This document shows positions 10,443 to 20,194 of a stretch of 64,000 bases of DNA, piece by piece. Made by a program: the position numbers and the translations under genes. Within the stretch, counting starts at the first letter, position 1; every line of letters starts with the position of its first letter. This DNA comes from Cyclobacterium qasimii M12-11B. Its GTDB lineage: Bacteria > Bacteroidota > Bacteroidia > Cytophagales > Cyclobacteriaceae. The stretch covers positions 1-64,000 of the forward strand of contig NZ_ATNM01000029.1 in the NCBI RefSeq assembly GCF_000427295.1, read 5' to 3'. The notes below the pieces were generated by a model that searched no databases, was not told the DNA's origin, and saw nothing but the letters and a program-made list of their open reading frames with translations.

Positions 10443-10903
10443 GCATGTGTACATCCAAGGCGTTACCAGATAGTTTTTAGCGCATTAATTCTTTTCTTTC
10501 CAGGTTTTGAACCCCGATTTTTTATTGAGCCAGGACTGTATTACGCTGTTAAGGGGACTTAAAATGATGATGTGGAAATTCCAGAGCTGTTTTAAATTAT
10601 GTGGATTTACCTATCTTATTTAGAATTTATGCCACCGATGGAGTGAATTTATTTTTCGGTCCTCAGGCTTCCGTTCTTTTGGGATCGAGTTTTGAAGCAG
10701 ATGCGTTAGAAAATACTTATGGCTGGGATACAGACAATATTAGTGATTTTGATGCAGCTGTGGTTGTAGGTGTTGGGTATAATTTACCAAAGGGCTTTAA
10801 CCTTCAAGCAAGCTATAATTTTGGGATTAATCCTGTTTTTAAAGATTCAGAGGCATCGGTTTACAATAGAGGATTTAAATTGTCCGCAGGGATAAGCTTC
10901 TAA
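10443..10903 (+). pseudogene. Remnant of an outer-membrane beta-barrel (PorT/OMP_b-brl type) gene
   Basis: Two fragments in different frames together resemble the end of a porin-like beta-barrel protein. The first reads FEPRFFIEPGLYYAVKG and stops at about 10560. The second begins around LNYVDLPILFRIYA (10592 on), continues through VNLFFGPQASVLLG and VGVGYNLPKGFNLQASYN, and ends with FKLSAGISF at 10903. The family pattern (EPGLYY...KG, then LNYxDxPxLL, then GPQxxxLL) runs across the break, so a frame error plus some sequence loss separates them. A GTG at 10601 opens a 100-residue frame but would start mid-barrel. No N-terminal signal peptide was found upstream. Confidence 0.65.
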
Positions 10904-10987
10904 TCTTGTATAAAAACCTTTAGATGTATTGCTAGGGTTGTTAAAAGGCCTTTTACAGTGGCTTTGCTTACTTCCAGAAGACCTATA

Positions 10988-11032
10988 AATAAAATCCCCC
11001 GGAACAGGGTATGTGTTCCGGGGGATTTTATT
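10988..11032. terminator. Bidirectional terminator between convergent genes
   Basis: A perfect 19-bp inverted repeat, aataaaatcccccggaaca at 10988-11006 and its reverse complement at 11014-11032, with a 7-base loop. A/T-rich outer ends give a U tract on both strands. It separates the rightward barrel remnant from the leftward kinase gene. Confidence 0.93.
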
Positions 11033-11068
11033 ATACTTAGCAATAGAGGGCCTATTGCCATGGTTGCT

Positions 11069-11950
11069 TTAAATGCTTTTTATAGCCTCTATGTCTTCAT
11101 CTTTATATTGAGGTGTACCACCATTAAAAGTTGCCACCAATGCGCCTAGAGCGCAAGCAAAGTCAAGTATTTTCTCTGGAGATTCTTTGGCGAGGTACTT
11201 GCTGATAAATCCAGCGAGAAAGGCATCACCAGATCCCACAGTATCCTGTACTTCTACAGGATAACCTGGGTGATTGATGAACTCTCCGTCTTGATATATA
11301 GCGGCACCTTTGCTTCCTAAAGTTATACAGACCAATTCAAATGAAAATAGCTCGCTCAGTTTTTCCAGTGCGGCTTCCATTTGACTAGGCAAATCATAAA
11401 AATCTGCCAGTAATGTAAGTTCATCTTCATTTATCTTCAATATATCCGCCTTGGTCATTAGGCGATCGAGTAGATCGGCGGTGTAATATGGCGGGCGAAG
11501 ATTGATGTCCAGAATTTTTAAAGCTGGAGCCTCCAAAAGTTTGAAAAGCGTTTCCATGCTTTCTTCATTCCTGGCTGCTAGTGAACCAAAAACGATCGCG
11601 TCTACATTTCTTGCTGCCTTGTCTATCTCTTCAGACCATTGAATATGGTCCCAAGCTACAGGTTTTACGATTTCATATTTGATATTCTCTTTGTCCTGGT
11701 TGTCTACCAAAACACTTCCTGTAGGAAATTCCTTGTCTACCTGGATTAAATCGTGATTGAGACCATATTTCTCGGTAAAAGCGAGCAATTTACGTCCCGG
11801 TTTATCATCTCCTACTTTAGAGATCATTTTTACATCCAAGCCAAGATGTTGCAAGTGTAAAGCCACATTCATAGGTGCGCCTCCGGCAATGCTTTCCTTA
11901 GGAAATACATCCCACAACATTTCACCAAAGCAGATTATTTTTTTAACCAT
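11069..11950 (-). CDS. PfkB-family carbohydrate kinase (fructokinase-like)
   Basis: A 293-residue ribokinase-family sugar kinase. The substrate motif GGAPMNVALHLQHLG lies near residue 23 and the ATP/catalytic motif DTVGSGDAFLAGF near 244, with the aspartate of GSGDAF as catalytic base. The GGAPxNVA form and FGEMLWDVFP opening fit bacterial fructokinases, but PfkB specificity is hard to call and a 2-keto-3-deoxy sugar-acid kinase remains possible given the dehydratases at 18-21 kb. Its start overlaps the end of the upstream sugar-porter gene by 8 bases, so transport and phosphorylation are translationally coupled. Confidence 0.88.
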   Translation of the reverse strand: MVKKIICFGEMLWDVFPKESIAGGAPMNVALHLQHLGLDVKMISKVGDDKPGRKLLAFTEKYGLNHDLIQVDKEFPTGSVLVDNQDKENIKYEIVKPVAWDHIQWSEEIDKAARNVDAIVFGSLAARNEESMETLFKLLEAPALKILDINLRPPYYTADLLDRLMTKADILKINEDELTLLADFYDLPSQMEAALEKLSELFSFELVCITLGSKGAAIYQDGEFINHPGYPVEVQDTVGSGDAFLAGFISKYLAKESPEKILDFACALGALVATFNGGTPQYKDEDIEAIKSI

Positions 11951-13286
11951 TGTCTTTTACAAATTCTTTTTGAATTTCTTCAAGTGATCGTCCTTTTGTT
12001 TCCGGCATTTTAACAAATACCCAGATAAATTGAAGTACCATCATCACAGCAAAGAAGCCAAAGATGACCATAGGTCCAAATTGATTGGCCATAAGTGGGA
12101 AAATATTAGCTACTATTGCGGCAAGTATCCAATGCGTAAAACATCCCATGGACTGACCATGCGCTCTGAGCTCATTAGGGAATATTTCTGAAATGAATAC
12201 CCAAATGACAGCGCCTTGTCCCACAGCATGGGAGGCAATAAACATAAAGACAAATATTGGCAAAAAGGAACTGTTGATATCCGCTCCGGAAAATGAATAA
12301 GCAATTAGGAGTAAGGAAATAATATACCCGACTGAGCCAATGTACATAAGTTTTTTTCTACCAATTCTATCGATTAGAAAGAGCCCTAACATGGTGGCAA
12401 CTATATTGACTACACCTATACCTACTGTCGATAAAAGAGCACTTTCTGCACTTATACCGGCCATGTCAAAAATTCTAGGAGCAAAGTAAATGATGGCGTT
12501 AATCCCTGAAAGTTGATTAAACAAGGCGATGAAAATAGCCAGCATGGTTATTTTGATGTACTTCTTGTTGAACAAAGCCATAAAACCTACTTGTAGTTTG
12601 TTTTCCTTTTTCTCTTCCAATGCAAGTCTTACTGCTTCTTCTACACCTTCAGGATCTGTTCTTTTTAGAATTTTTTCGGCATTTTCAAAATCCCCTTTTT
12701 TAGCAATCAACCACCTAGGGCTTTGAGGTACTCTCATTACCAATATAGTGTAAATAAAAGCTGGAATGGCTTCCATGCCCAACATCCACCTCCAACTATT
12801 TTCTTCAAGATTCAAATCAATAAGGTAGTTGGATAAATAGGCCATCAATATACCAAAGACCAGGTTGAATTGGTACAAGGCCACCAATTGCCCCCTATTC
12901 TTGGCAGGCGAAATTTCACTGATATACATTGGAGCAACCACTGAGGATGCTCCTACACCAAGGCCACCGATAAAACGGAAGGCCATAAAGGAATATATTT
13001 CTGGAGCGATAGCGGAACCGACAGCAGATATGAAGAAGAGTATCCCAATCCAAATAAGGGATTTTTTTCTACCGAATTTGTCTGCAGGGATGCCTCCAAA
13101 TAAGGCGCCAATAACAGTACCGTACAATGCGATAGCGATGGCCAAGCCATGACTCCAATCGCTTAATGACCATAGTTCTTGAATCTGTCTTTCTGCTCCT
13201 GAGATAACAGCAGTATCGAATCCAAATAAAAAACCTCCCAGCGCAGCTACGAGAGAGAGAAACAGGACATAACTATTGATTTTCAT
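11943..13286 (-). CDS. MFS sugar porter (sugar:H+ symporter family)
   Basis: A 447-residue 12-helix transporter. Sugar-porter signatures are clear: GGFLFGFDTAVISGA in helix 1, DKFGRKKSL between helices 2 and 3, RFIGGLGVG in helix 4, SPRWLIAKKG before the central loop, DRIGRKKLM between helices 8 and 9, and the closing PETKGRSLEEI. It brings a monosaccharide into the cytoplasm, most likely in symport with protons. It is first in a two-gene leftward operon with the PfkB kinase. The exact sugar is not determined; pairing with a fructokinase-like enzyme favours fructose or a related hexose. Confidence 0.92.
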   Translation of the reverse strand: MKINSYVLFLSLVAALGGFLFGFDTAVISGAERQIQELWSLSDWSHGLAIAIALYGTVIGALFGGIPADKFGRKKSLIWIGILFFISAVGSAIAPEIYSFMAFRFIGGLGVGASSVVAPMYISEISPAKNRGQLVALYQFNLVFGILMAYLSNYLIDLNLEENSWRWMLGMEAIPAFIYTILVMRVPQSPRWLIAKKGDFENAEKILKRTDPEGVEEAVRLALEEKKENKLQVGFMALFNKKYIKITMLAIFIALFNQLSGINAIIYFAPRIFDMAGISAESALLSTVGIGVVNIVATMLGLFLIDRIGRKKLMYIGSVGYIISLLLIAYSFSGADINSSFLPIFVFMFIASHAVGQGAVIWVFISEIFPNELRAHGQSMGCFTHWILAAIVANIFPLMANQFGPMVIFGFFAVMMVLQFIWVFVKMPETKGRSLEEIQKEFVKDNG

Positions 13287-13652
13287 AGATTATCTGGGTG
13301 TGAATTTTTTTAAATCTAAAAAGTTATGGGCTTTTTAAAAAATTTATCCCGAATTTAAATTGCAATGACAACACATAATGCTAAATGATAAGCGTTGATA
13401 GGGATTAACGGAGTTGTTCTGTCACACTTCTGGATTGTTTAATATTGCGGTAAAACAAGCATAGACAGGTGTTTTAAAATTCCAGTCTTTTAGGTGTTCC
13501 TGCTTTTTAACACTTTGCTTAATGAAAAAATTATCATCATTTGATGACTAGTCGAGCTTTAGGTAGAATATGTTTATTATTGAAAAGTTTGAACCAGTTT
13601 TCTTTATTGGTCAACAAAAATGCTGCGAAAACGATTAACCTAACTTATGTGA
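13287..13652. other. Intergenic region upstream of the sugar porter
   Basis: About 370 bases between the leftward sugar-porter start and the end of the leftward barrel gene. It should contain the promoter of the porter/kinase operon. No strong promoter match, operator palindrome or convincing gene was recognised. Confidence 0.4.
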
Positions 13653-14347
13653 TCAGTACCTGTAACCTAAATGAATTCGATAGTAAAACTGAAACTGCAT
13701 CAACATGTCAGCTTTTATCCGTTTTTGTTGCAGATCGTTTCCATCTAGTTCACTGAATGGGCTATAAATAAAGGTGGCTTCAAAGCCTATATCAGCATCA
13801 GATTTTAAATCTTTAAATGCACCTATTCGAAAAGGAATGTATACGCCGGCGTCAGAAGCAGGGTAGCTTTCTGTGCGTCTTCTTGTGTCATTTAGAATTA
13901 ATTTTTCATCCGTTCGCTTAGAGTAGAAATACCCTAATCCCAATCCTGTGTAAACTTTTATCAAGGAAGGTATATAGCCACTTAAGTTTGGGTTGATGTG
14001 GTATATTGGCATTACATCTCCATAGAACACACTGCCTGAAAAGGCATGTGGTTGATTTGATTCAGCGATTAGATCGATTTGTTCTTGATTGTAGTGATCA
14101 CCACTGTTTATCATTTGCCAGCCAAGGGTTCCTTTTACATCAAAAAAAGGAGTTATTTTTTTTGGTAATCGACTGAAAGTGCCGGTAAAACTTTGAACTT
14201 GAATTTACTATGAACACCTGTGTTGTCTCCATACATAAATGACGGCCCAATACCAATGCCAAGCCGGTCTGTGCGATTATCTTGGGAAAAAACTGGATTT
14301 AATGATAATAAAAAGATACAAACTAATATGGATAGCGTGCTTTTCAT
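13653..14347 (-). pseudogene. Outer-membrane beta-barrel protein gene with a one-base frame break in an A8 tract
   Basis: The start at 14347 gives a clean signal peptide (MKSTLSILVCIFLLSL..., cleavage near VFSQ) and a barrel opening RLGIGIGPSFMYGDN. The frame stops right after SVDYQKK, at a run of eight As on the coding strand (14156-14163). One more A would continue as QKKITPFFDVKGTLGWQMIN and join the second open frame, which runs to 13653 with barrel-like strands (KVYTGLGLGYFY, DIGFEATFIYSP) and ends in an aromatic-rich terminus, YYRIHLGYRY. Together they would make about 231 residues. This is a frameshifted gene, a sequencing error in a homopolymer, or a slippage site. Function beyond outer-membrane location is unknown. 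Confidence 0.75.
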
Positions 14348-14680
14348 GTTATAAAATTTCCTGTTATGTAATTGACAAGTTAGTGATAACTTATTAATAT
14401 ATAAAGTAAAACGCATTTCGTATTTAATAAAAACTACTTTGGTTTAATTATTGGCTATTAATCCTGTACTTACGAAATTTAGAAGGAAACCAGATCACCA
14501 TAGATCTTATTTTACTAAGGGGTTAAATTTTAACAAATAATCAGTTTAAATATTAGAGGTATGTAATAAGGTTTTATCGCTTCTTTAGACAGGGCTTCTT
14601 CATTAGCAGGGTTTCGGATGAAGTTTTAACGATAAAAACACTGAGAGGATTTGGAGGTCATATCCCTGAAAAAAAGCCAT
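14348..14680. other. Non-coding stretch upstream of the barrel gene
   Basis: About 330 AT-rich bases between the barrel-gene start and the terminator of the DUF4494 gene. No gene or repeat was recognised. Confidence 0.4.
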
Positions 14681-14712
14681 AAAAAAACCGAGATGGATTT
14701 ACTCCATCTCGG
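14681..14712 (-). terminator. Rho-independent terminator downstream of the DUF4494 gene
   Basis: CCGAGATGGA (14688-14697), loop TTTAC, TCCATCTCGG (14703-14712). The A7 run at 14681-14687 is the U tail on the minus strand. It sits about 160 bases beyond the leftward stop at 14874. Confidence 0.82.
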
Positions 14713-14873
14713 GTAATGATATATAATTTCGCGGACCCAGAATGTAGGTTCGGCTTGAATTTTTATTATCAAATAAAGACCAGGCGATTCAAAACCTATA
14801 GCCCAACATTGTTTGTGATAGGTTAGATTAAGAAGTGATTCGCTGATTTTAGGGGAGTAAACCTTTTTTAGGT

Positions 14874-15389
14874 TTAGTTTTCCTCTATATTCTCACTTTC
14901 ATTTTCGACTTCAGCTAAAGGCTTCAGATTATCTGGAATGGCAGGATTTAACTCTTCATCGTCTTTCTCGTAAGGGAAAATTTCAACAATTTGGCTTTCA
15001 GAAATGTCTGGAACATTAAAGCTTACCAGCATATTGTTCAAACTTTCGTAGATACGTTCGTATGCCTCCTTGACATTGTGAGCGGTCACCAGCATGTATT
15101 GGGTTACCTTTTTCTCTTTGCCACTGTCAGCGTCGGCGATGATATAGGTGATTTTACATTTATGCCAAACATCCACATCCTCGAAGAAAAAGACATCTAC
15201 GATATTGCTTTTACTGATGCTTGTAACCTGAAAATCTCCCCTGATGACACTGCCCAGCATGTCATATATCCTGGCTTCAGCCTCTGTAAAGGATACTGCA
15301 TCTACTAGGTATTGTTCTGAGACATTTTTGAGAAGTCCCTCCTCATTTTCTTTGGCGTACTTTACCTTACACAAAAACCATGTTCTCAT
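14874..15389 (-). CDS. DUF4494 family protein
   Basis: A 171-residue protein. I start it at the ATG at 15389 (MRTWFLCKVKY), the usual opening of this family; an upstream ATG at 15467 adds 26 residues unlike the family. The fold shows two repeated segments, one with EQYLVDAVSFTEAEARIYD and one with TQYMLVTAHNVKEAYERI, which look like two copies of one small domain. The C-terminus is acidic and probably disordered. The family is conserved in Bacteroidota and has no known function that I can name. No signal peptide, so cytoplasmic. Confidence 0.8.
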   Translation of the reverse strand: MRTWFLCKVKYAKENEEGLLKNVSEQYLVDAVSFTEAEARIYDMLGSVIRGDFQVTSISKSNIVDVFFFEDVDVWHKCKITYIIADADSGKEKKVTQYMLVTAHNVKEAYERIYESLNNMLVSFNVPDISESQIVEIFPYEKDDEELNPAIPDNLKPLAEVENESENIEEN

Positions 15390-15597
15390 AATGTATTGCT
15401 TCTTATCGATGAAGTTACGAAGGTAATCTGAAATCCTAAAAACAAAAAAACCTTTGGAAGAAATCAAACAAATTTGAGAGAATTAATTCTTTTAGGTTTA
15501 GAGTGCTACTCCTGTTGTCTTAAAGTCTTTCTTTTAGGTAGTGTTTGTGGTTAATGTGTAAGTGTCTGTTTTACTGTCGTATAAGTGAAGTCCCGAT

Positions 15598-16389
15598 TTA
15601 AAATAAGTCATCGGTGAAAGAGACATTCTCCAAAACCAGGCCATTCGCAGGTGCTTTTCCACACAATGGTGTTTTCAAAGGACTCTCCAGTGCATTTTGA
15701 ATTTCTGATAGACTAATTTCACCTTTTCCCAACATTAAAAGTGCTGCAGCCATTCTTCTAACTTGATGCATAAGAAAGCCGTCTCCAATTACCTTGAATA
15801 CCATGATGTCATTTTTAGGTAAAAAAACATAGCCTTCAGGTGGCTTTTCAATTTTGGAGTGAGTGATATTTCTTACGAAGTCATCGGTGTTTTTACCCTG
15901 GGTGCAGAATCTCCTGAAATCATGCTTTCCTTCAAATAGGGATGCTCCCTCTTCCATGATTTTTAAATCTACCTCCAATCCGGCATAGGCTACTGAGCCT
16001 GCAAACATGGGGTGGGGCTTTTCGCCAATAGCAAAATAATACCCATAGCTTTTATGGGCAACATCTTGGATGATGTTAAAAGCATAAGTGGATTGGTGAC
16101 CACTCAATATTTTAATGTCAGAAGGTAAATTCTCATTCAAAGCGTTGATATAATCTTCTGGGTTAATTGGCTGGGGTAAGAATAATTCAAAGGCGCCATA
16201 CAGGCATGAAACGCCCGTATCTGTGCGGCTCGAGCCTAAAATGTTGAAGTCTTCATGTTGCAGCACATAGCGGAAGGTCCTTTCTAGCGTTCCCTGAATG
16301 GTTTTCACTCCTTTTTGCACTTGCCAGCCATGGTATCGGATACCTAAGTATTGCAATCTGAACACGTATTTAAAGGGCTTTGTCTGCAT
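15598..16389 (-). CDS. truA: tRNA pseudouridine(38-40) synthase
   Basis: A 263-residue enzyme that converts uridines 38-40 of the tRNA anticodon stem-loop to pseudouridine. It opens with RLQYLGIRYHGWQVQ and has the catalytic-aspartate motif GSSRTDTGVS near residue 55. Further family blocks include FEGKHDFRRFC (about 153-163) and DGFLMHQVRRMAAALLMLGKG. Length is normal for TruA. It stands alone, divergent from the sulfatase gene. Confidence 0.95.
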   Translation of the reverse strand: MQTKPFKYVFRLQYLGIRYHGWQVQKGVKTIQGTLERTFRYVLQHEDFNILGSSRTDTGVSCLYGAFELFLPQPINPEDYINALNENLPSDIKILSGHQSTYAFNIIQDVAHKSYGYYFAIGEKPHPMFAGSVAYAGLEVDLKIMEEGASLFEGKHDFRRFCTQGKNTDDFVRNITHSKIEKPPEGYVFLPKNDIMVFKVIGDGFLMHQVRRMAAALLMLGKGEISLSEIQNALESPLKTPLCGKAPANGLVLENVSFTDDLF

Positions 16390-16640
16390 GGTGCAAAGCT
16401 ATAAATTGAAGGATAAATTGCCAACTATGTCTGGGAATGGATTGTTTTTTATTGGCAAAGTCTTCCAGTTAAAGCTAAATGCCAGGTTATTTTTTTATCT
16501 TGGTTTCTGATAATGAACCATGTTTGGCCTTCCTTTTTTTTAAGAAAATCAGCATTTACAAAAGCAATGACAGTGAATTGTCCAGATTGTGAATGTTTAG
16601 AAGGAAGGCTACTAACCCGTAAATAAATAACCTAAAGAAA

Positions 16641-18149
16641 ATGTACACCAAAAGAGGCAAAATAATTTTTGCAGCAATTTATCTGCTCTTATCCATCTCA
16701 GTGGCTCACGCTTTTCAGGGAACTTCCGAAAAACCCAATATTTTATTTATCCTGACGGACGATCAGGCACAATGGGCTTTTGGAGCCTCGGGGGATCCCA
16801 ATGCATTCACTCCAAATTTAGATGATTTAGCGACTAAAGGAGTGACTTTTCGCAATGCCTTTACCACCACCCCGGTGTGTAGCCCGTCCCGTACCAGCAT
16901 TATGACAGGTAGGTATGCCAGTGAATACAACATTCTGGATTTTATTGTAAGTCCAACCCACAGTAAGTTGAAATATGACCCAAATGTAAATGCCGGCCTT
17001 GATCCACAAAGCATCACATTTGCTGAGATGTTGCAAAAAGCTGGGTATGATACTGGGCTTGTCGGTAAATGGCATTTGGGGGACTGGACAACTAAAGAGG
17101 GAGAAAAGTACCACCCTAAAAACCATGGGTTTGATTATTTCATGGGTCTTCCAGGTGGTGGGACAAGCCCTGAGAATCCAGAATTGGAATTAAATGGGAA
17201 GTTGGAAATCATAAAAGGTTTGACGACAGATATATTGGCCGATCAGGCCATTGCATTTATTGAGGAGTCAAGAAATGCCCCTTTTCTTTTGTGTTTCAAC
17301 ACCCGGGCACCTCATTCTCAGTGGTTGCCTGTTGCGGATGAGGATTGGGCACCATTCCAAAATATGGATCCAATAATACCCAATCCGAATTATCCCGATC
17401 TGGACATTGATAAAACAAAAAGAAAGATGAGAGAGTACTTGGCAAGTACAGCAGGTATGGATAGAAATGTGGGAAGGCTCATGGCATCGCTTGAGGAGAC
17501 AGGTATCATTGACAATACCATCGTTGTTTTTCTATCCGATCATGGCTACAATATGGGGCATAATGGCATAGAACATAAAGGCAATGGGAAATGGATCACC
17601 AAGAGCATACCCGCTGAGACCGAAAACATTAATGAAGGCTATCGGCCTAATTTGTACGACAACTCCCTTAAGATTCCTGCCATCGTTTATTGGAAAGGAG
17701 TTGCTCAGGCAGGGGCAATCATAAATGAAACCATTTCTGTTCTTGATATTTATCCTACCCTCCTTGAAATGGCTGGAGTTGGGCTTCCTTCTGTAGAGGA
17801 CCATGTATTAAGAGGGCGAAGTCTTGTGCCTTTGATTAAGGGGGAAAAGATTACTGATTGGGACAATGATTTTTATTCTGAGTATAGTATGGTTAATTAT
17901 GCTACCTCATTTTTAAGAAGCTACAGAACACCCGAGTGGAAGCTCGTCAGAGACTTTATGGATCCCAAGCGCGATGAATTGTATCATATCGCCCTTGATC
18001 CTGAAGAGAACATAAACCTTATTCATGATTCTAGTAACGAAGTACGTGAAATCATTGATTCCCTTCACCAAAAAATCCTAACCAAAATGCAAGAGATAAA
18101 CGATCCTTTATTGGGAGAGGTAGCGATGAATAGGGAGTATTTTAGGTAG
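16641..18149 (+). CDS. Exported type I sulfatase
   Basis: A 502-residue arylsulfatase-superfamily enzyme that removes sulfate esters, probably from a sulfated sugar. A signal peptide covers residues 1-24 (IYLLLSISVAHAF). Metal ligands are in ILTDDQ (D40, D41). The formylglycine motif is CSPSR at C80 (C-x-P/S-x-R), followed by TSIMTGRYASE. A second metal site is in LSDHGYNMGHNG near residue 297. The Cys-type motif needs activation by a formylglycine-generating enzyme, which is not in this window. It converges on the SusCD/dehydratase genes and probably serves the same carbohydrate locus. Confidence 0.9.
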   Translation: MYTKRGKIIFAAIYLLLSISVAHAFQGTSEKPNILFILTDDQAQWAFGASGDPNAFTPNLDDLATKGVTFRNAFTTTPVCSPSRTSIMTGRYASEYNILDFIVSPTHSKLKYDPNVNAGLDPQSITFAEMLQKAGYDTGLVGKWHLGDWTTKEGEKYHPKNHGFDYFMGLPGGGTSPENPELELNGKLEIIKGLTTDILADQAIAFIEESRNAPFLLCFNTRAPHSQWLPVADEDWAPFQNMDPIIPNPNYPDLDIDKTKRKMREYLASTAGMDRNVGRLMASLEETGIIDNTIVVFLSDHGYNMGHNGIEHKGNGKWITKSIPAETENINEGYRPNLYDNSLKIPAIVYWKGVAQAGAIINETISVLDIYPTLLEMAGVGLPSVEDHVLRGRSLVPLIKGEKITDWDNDFYSEYSMVNYATSFLRSYRTPEWKLVRDFMDPKRDELYHIALDPEENINLIHDSSNEVREIIDSLHQKILTKMQEINDPLLGEVAMNREYFR

Positions 18150-18181
18150 GGGGCTTATGTAACGGGTTTGAAACTATGTGG

Positions 18182-18284
18182 AACTAGAGAGATGGAGAGA
18201 TGTGGTGATGTAGTGATCTGTGATGTGGTGATGTGGTGATGGAGTGAAGTGATATTTATCCTCGTTAATCTATCACCGATCCTT
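18182..18284. repeat. GTGAT-type short repeats, left flank of the four-helix-bundle gene
   Basis: A run of GTGAT units separated by 1-4 bases (gatgtggtgatgtagtgat and variants), then gatatttatcct...tatcaccgatc. The trailing ATCAC is the complement of GTGAT, so the run can fold back. The same arrangement follows the neighbouring gene at 18655-18785, and a third copy without the gene lies at 38046-38205. Confidence 0.75.
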
Positions 18285-18644
18285 TTACCGTTGCAATTTC
18301 TTCTTATAGGCTGCCATTACCTTTAAAATTTCTTCGGCTTCTTTATAGCAATCTGTCATTTTTTCTTTGGAAATAAATCCTGCATCTGTAAGCATTTCTA
18401 TCCAGAACAAGGTTTCATCGGCCTCTTCAACGACTATACATAGTTTGGAGAAACGTTCCTTTTCAGACCTGGCCCTGCAGACTGCTCTGAAATTTGCAGC
18501 GGTGGAGGTTGCTGATCTAATCAATTGTTTTCTTATTGTGCCTAATGCATCACTGTACTTGAGTTCACCCAATAAGGTTATTACCTGCAATGCCAGAGTC
18601 TTGGTGCGGTTTCTGAATAGCTCATTGAATTCGTCTTGCTTCAT
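18285..18644 (-). CDS. Four-helix-bundle protein (S23/23S rRNA intervening-sequence family)
   Basis: A 119-residue, charged, all-helical protein with the family hallmarks: an N-terminal FRNRTKTLALQVI helix, IRKQLIRSATSTAANFRAVC, then FSKLCIVVEEADETLFWIEML and a lysine-rich last helix. Proteins of this family include those encoded inside 23S rRNA intervening sequences and the Avd accessory protein of diversity-generating retroelements. No rRNA, reverse transcriptase or variable repeat is present here, so this is a stand-alone member of unknown function. Its flanking GTGAT repeats suggest that it moves or moved together with them. Confidence 0.85.
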   Translation of the reverse strand: MKQDEFNELFRNRTKTLALQVITLLGELKYSDALGTIRKQLIRSATSTAANFRAVCRARSEKERFSKLCIVVEEADETLFWIEMLTDAGFISKEKMTDCYKEAEEILKVMAAYKKKLQR

Positions 18645-18654
18645 AGCAATATAG

Positions 18655-18785
18655 ATGTGATGTTGTGATCGAGTGATGTTGTGATCTGTGATGAAGTGAT
18701 CGAGTGATGTGGTGAGGTAGTGATATTTATTCTCCTTACCCTATCACCGATCACTTTATCACCCAATCACAGATCACCACATACC
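18655..18785. repeat. GTGAT-type short repeats, right flank of the four-helix-bundle gene
   Basis: Repeats of GTGAT (gtgatgttgtgatcgagtgat and so on), then gatatttattct...tatcaccgatcac, then ATCAC units on the opposite strand (tatcacccaatcacagatcac). It matches the left flank in order and orientation, so the gene lies between two direct copies, and each copy is itself partly palindromic. Confidence 0.75.
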
Positions 18786-18791
18786 TTCTCC

Positions 18792-20137
18792 TTAAGGCCT
18801 AATAATCGTTCCATCAAACTTCCTTACAGTCCATCTCGAATTGGTGTGCATGGGGTATTTGGCGGCCAGCTTTTCATTGATGTCAACGCCTAAACCTGGG
18901 ACTTCATTGACCCACATATAGCCGTCCTTCATGGTAGGTGATCCAGGGAAAATCTCTCTGGATAGATCCGAAATATTGGCGGCTTCTTGAATGCCGAAAT
19001 TCCAGATGGCTAGGTCAATATGTGCATTGGCTGCATGACCTACAGGTGAAACGTCTCCTGGGCCATGCCAGGCAGTTTTAACGCCATAAAATTCACCTAG
19101 CCGCGCAACTTTCATCGCAGGAGTGATCCCGCCAATCTGGGAAATATGAATTCGGATATAATCGAACAAACGATTGGTCATTGGCTCCTTGAACTCATTG
19201 ATGTTGTTAAACAATTCCCCCATGGCCAAAGGAACAGTAGTGGCATTCCTCAATTGCTTGAACCATTCCATTTGCTCCGGAGAGAAGGGGTCTTCAATAA
19301 AGAAAGGATTGTAAGGCTCCACACTTTTAATGACATTGATGGCGTCCATGGGGTCCAATCTTTCATGAATGTCATGCAATAGCTCTACTTCTTCGCCGCA
19401 TTGCCTTCTTACAGTTTCAAAAAGCTTGGGAACATCCTTTCTGTATTTCCCTTGATCCATGTATTGGTCAGTATCACGGGCAAAACCTTGCTTTTTAAAG
19501 TCCGGTTCGCCGGAGATCCCCGCACCACCATAGCCGCCTTGCTGAATTCTTACATAACGGTAACCTTCCTCCATATAAGAAGAAACTTGGTTTGCGGCTT
19601 CCTCTGCCGTGTTGCCGCTGGCGTGGGTGTAACAAGGGACGGCGAACCTGCATTTACCCCCTAACAATTGATAGGTAGGCATGTTGGCACGTTTGCCCTT
19701 GATGTCCCATAAGGCCTGGTCAATTCCACTGATGGCGTTGTTGAGCACTGGGCCATTGCGCCAATAAGAACTTACAAAAACGGACTGCCACATGTCCTCA
19801 ATATTGTCAACATCCTTGCCCACACAGAAGTCCTTAAGGTATTTTTCTATTGCGGTGATCACCGCAAAGGCCCTTTGGGTAAATGTGGCACAACCCAGTC
19901 CGTAAAGGCCAGGTTCGGAGGTTTCTACTTTTATTACAATCAGGTTGGAACTATGCGGGGCAAGGCCTATGGCTTTTACATTGGTAATTGTCAAAGGGGG
20001 AAGTCCATTGAGGTAGGCCGGTTTTTCTTTTCTGTTTCAGCCATGGCTTTAGGAAGTACGCCTAGCATACCTGCCATTGTCCCTAATCCCAATCCTTTGA
20101 GTAAGTTTCTTCTGGTGTTGTTTTCTTTTACTTTCAT
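18792..20137 (-). CDS. ManD/RspA-type enolase-superfamily sugar-acid dehydratase, Tat leader cut off by a frameshift
   Basis: The catalytic part (from about 19994) is intact and about 400 residues long. It has the mannonate-dehydratase-like ligands: LLHDIHERLDP (Asp plus His), FFIEDPFSP (Glu), LAMGELFNN (Glu), and WHGPGDVSPVGHA (His, Asp). The expected reaction is loss of water from D-mannonate or a close aldonate to give a 2-keto-3-deoxy acid, though low-activity RspA-type members exist. Upstream, an ATG at 20137 opens a twin-arginine leader (NNTRRNLLKGLGLG) that ends in MDFPL-stop. One more C in the C5 tract (19996-20000) would fuse it to PPLTITNVKAIG. So either the leader is lost in this strain or the base call is wrong. 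Otherwise translation would need the TTG at 19994. Confidence 0.82.
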
Positions 20138-20194
20138 TGTTTATTGACTATATGATTTATTGTTATTTTGTTACTTTCTATTATTTGGAAAACG

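Noticed and set aside
10601-10903. An intact small outer-membrane protein gene starting at a GTG
   Set aside because: It begins in the middle of a beta-barrel pattern, has no signal peptide, and matching sequence lies upstream in another frame.
18285-18644. A diversity-generating retroelement with an Avd protein
   Set aside because: The four-helix-bundle protein is of the right family, but no reverse transcriptase or template/variable repeat pair is nearby.
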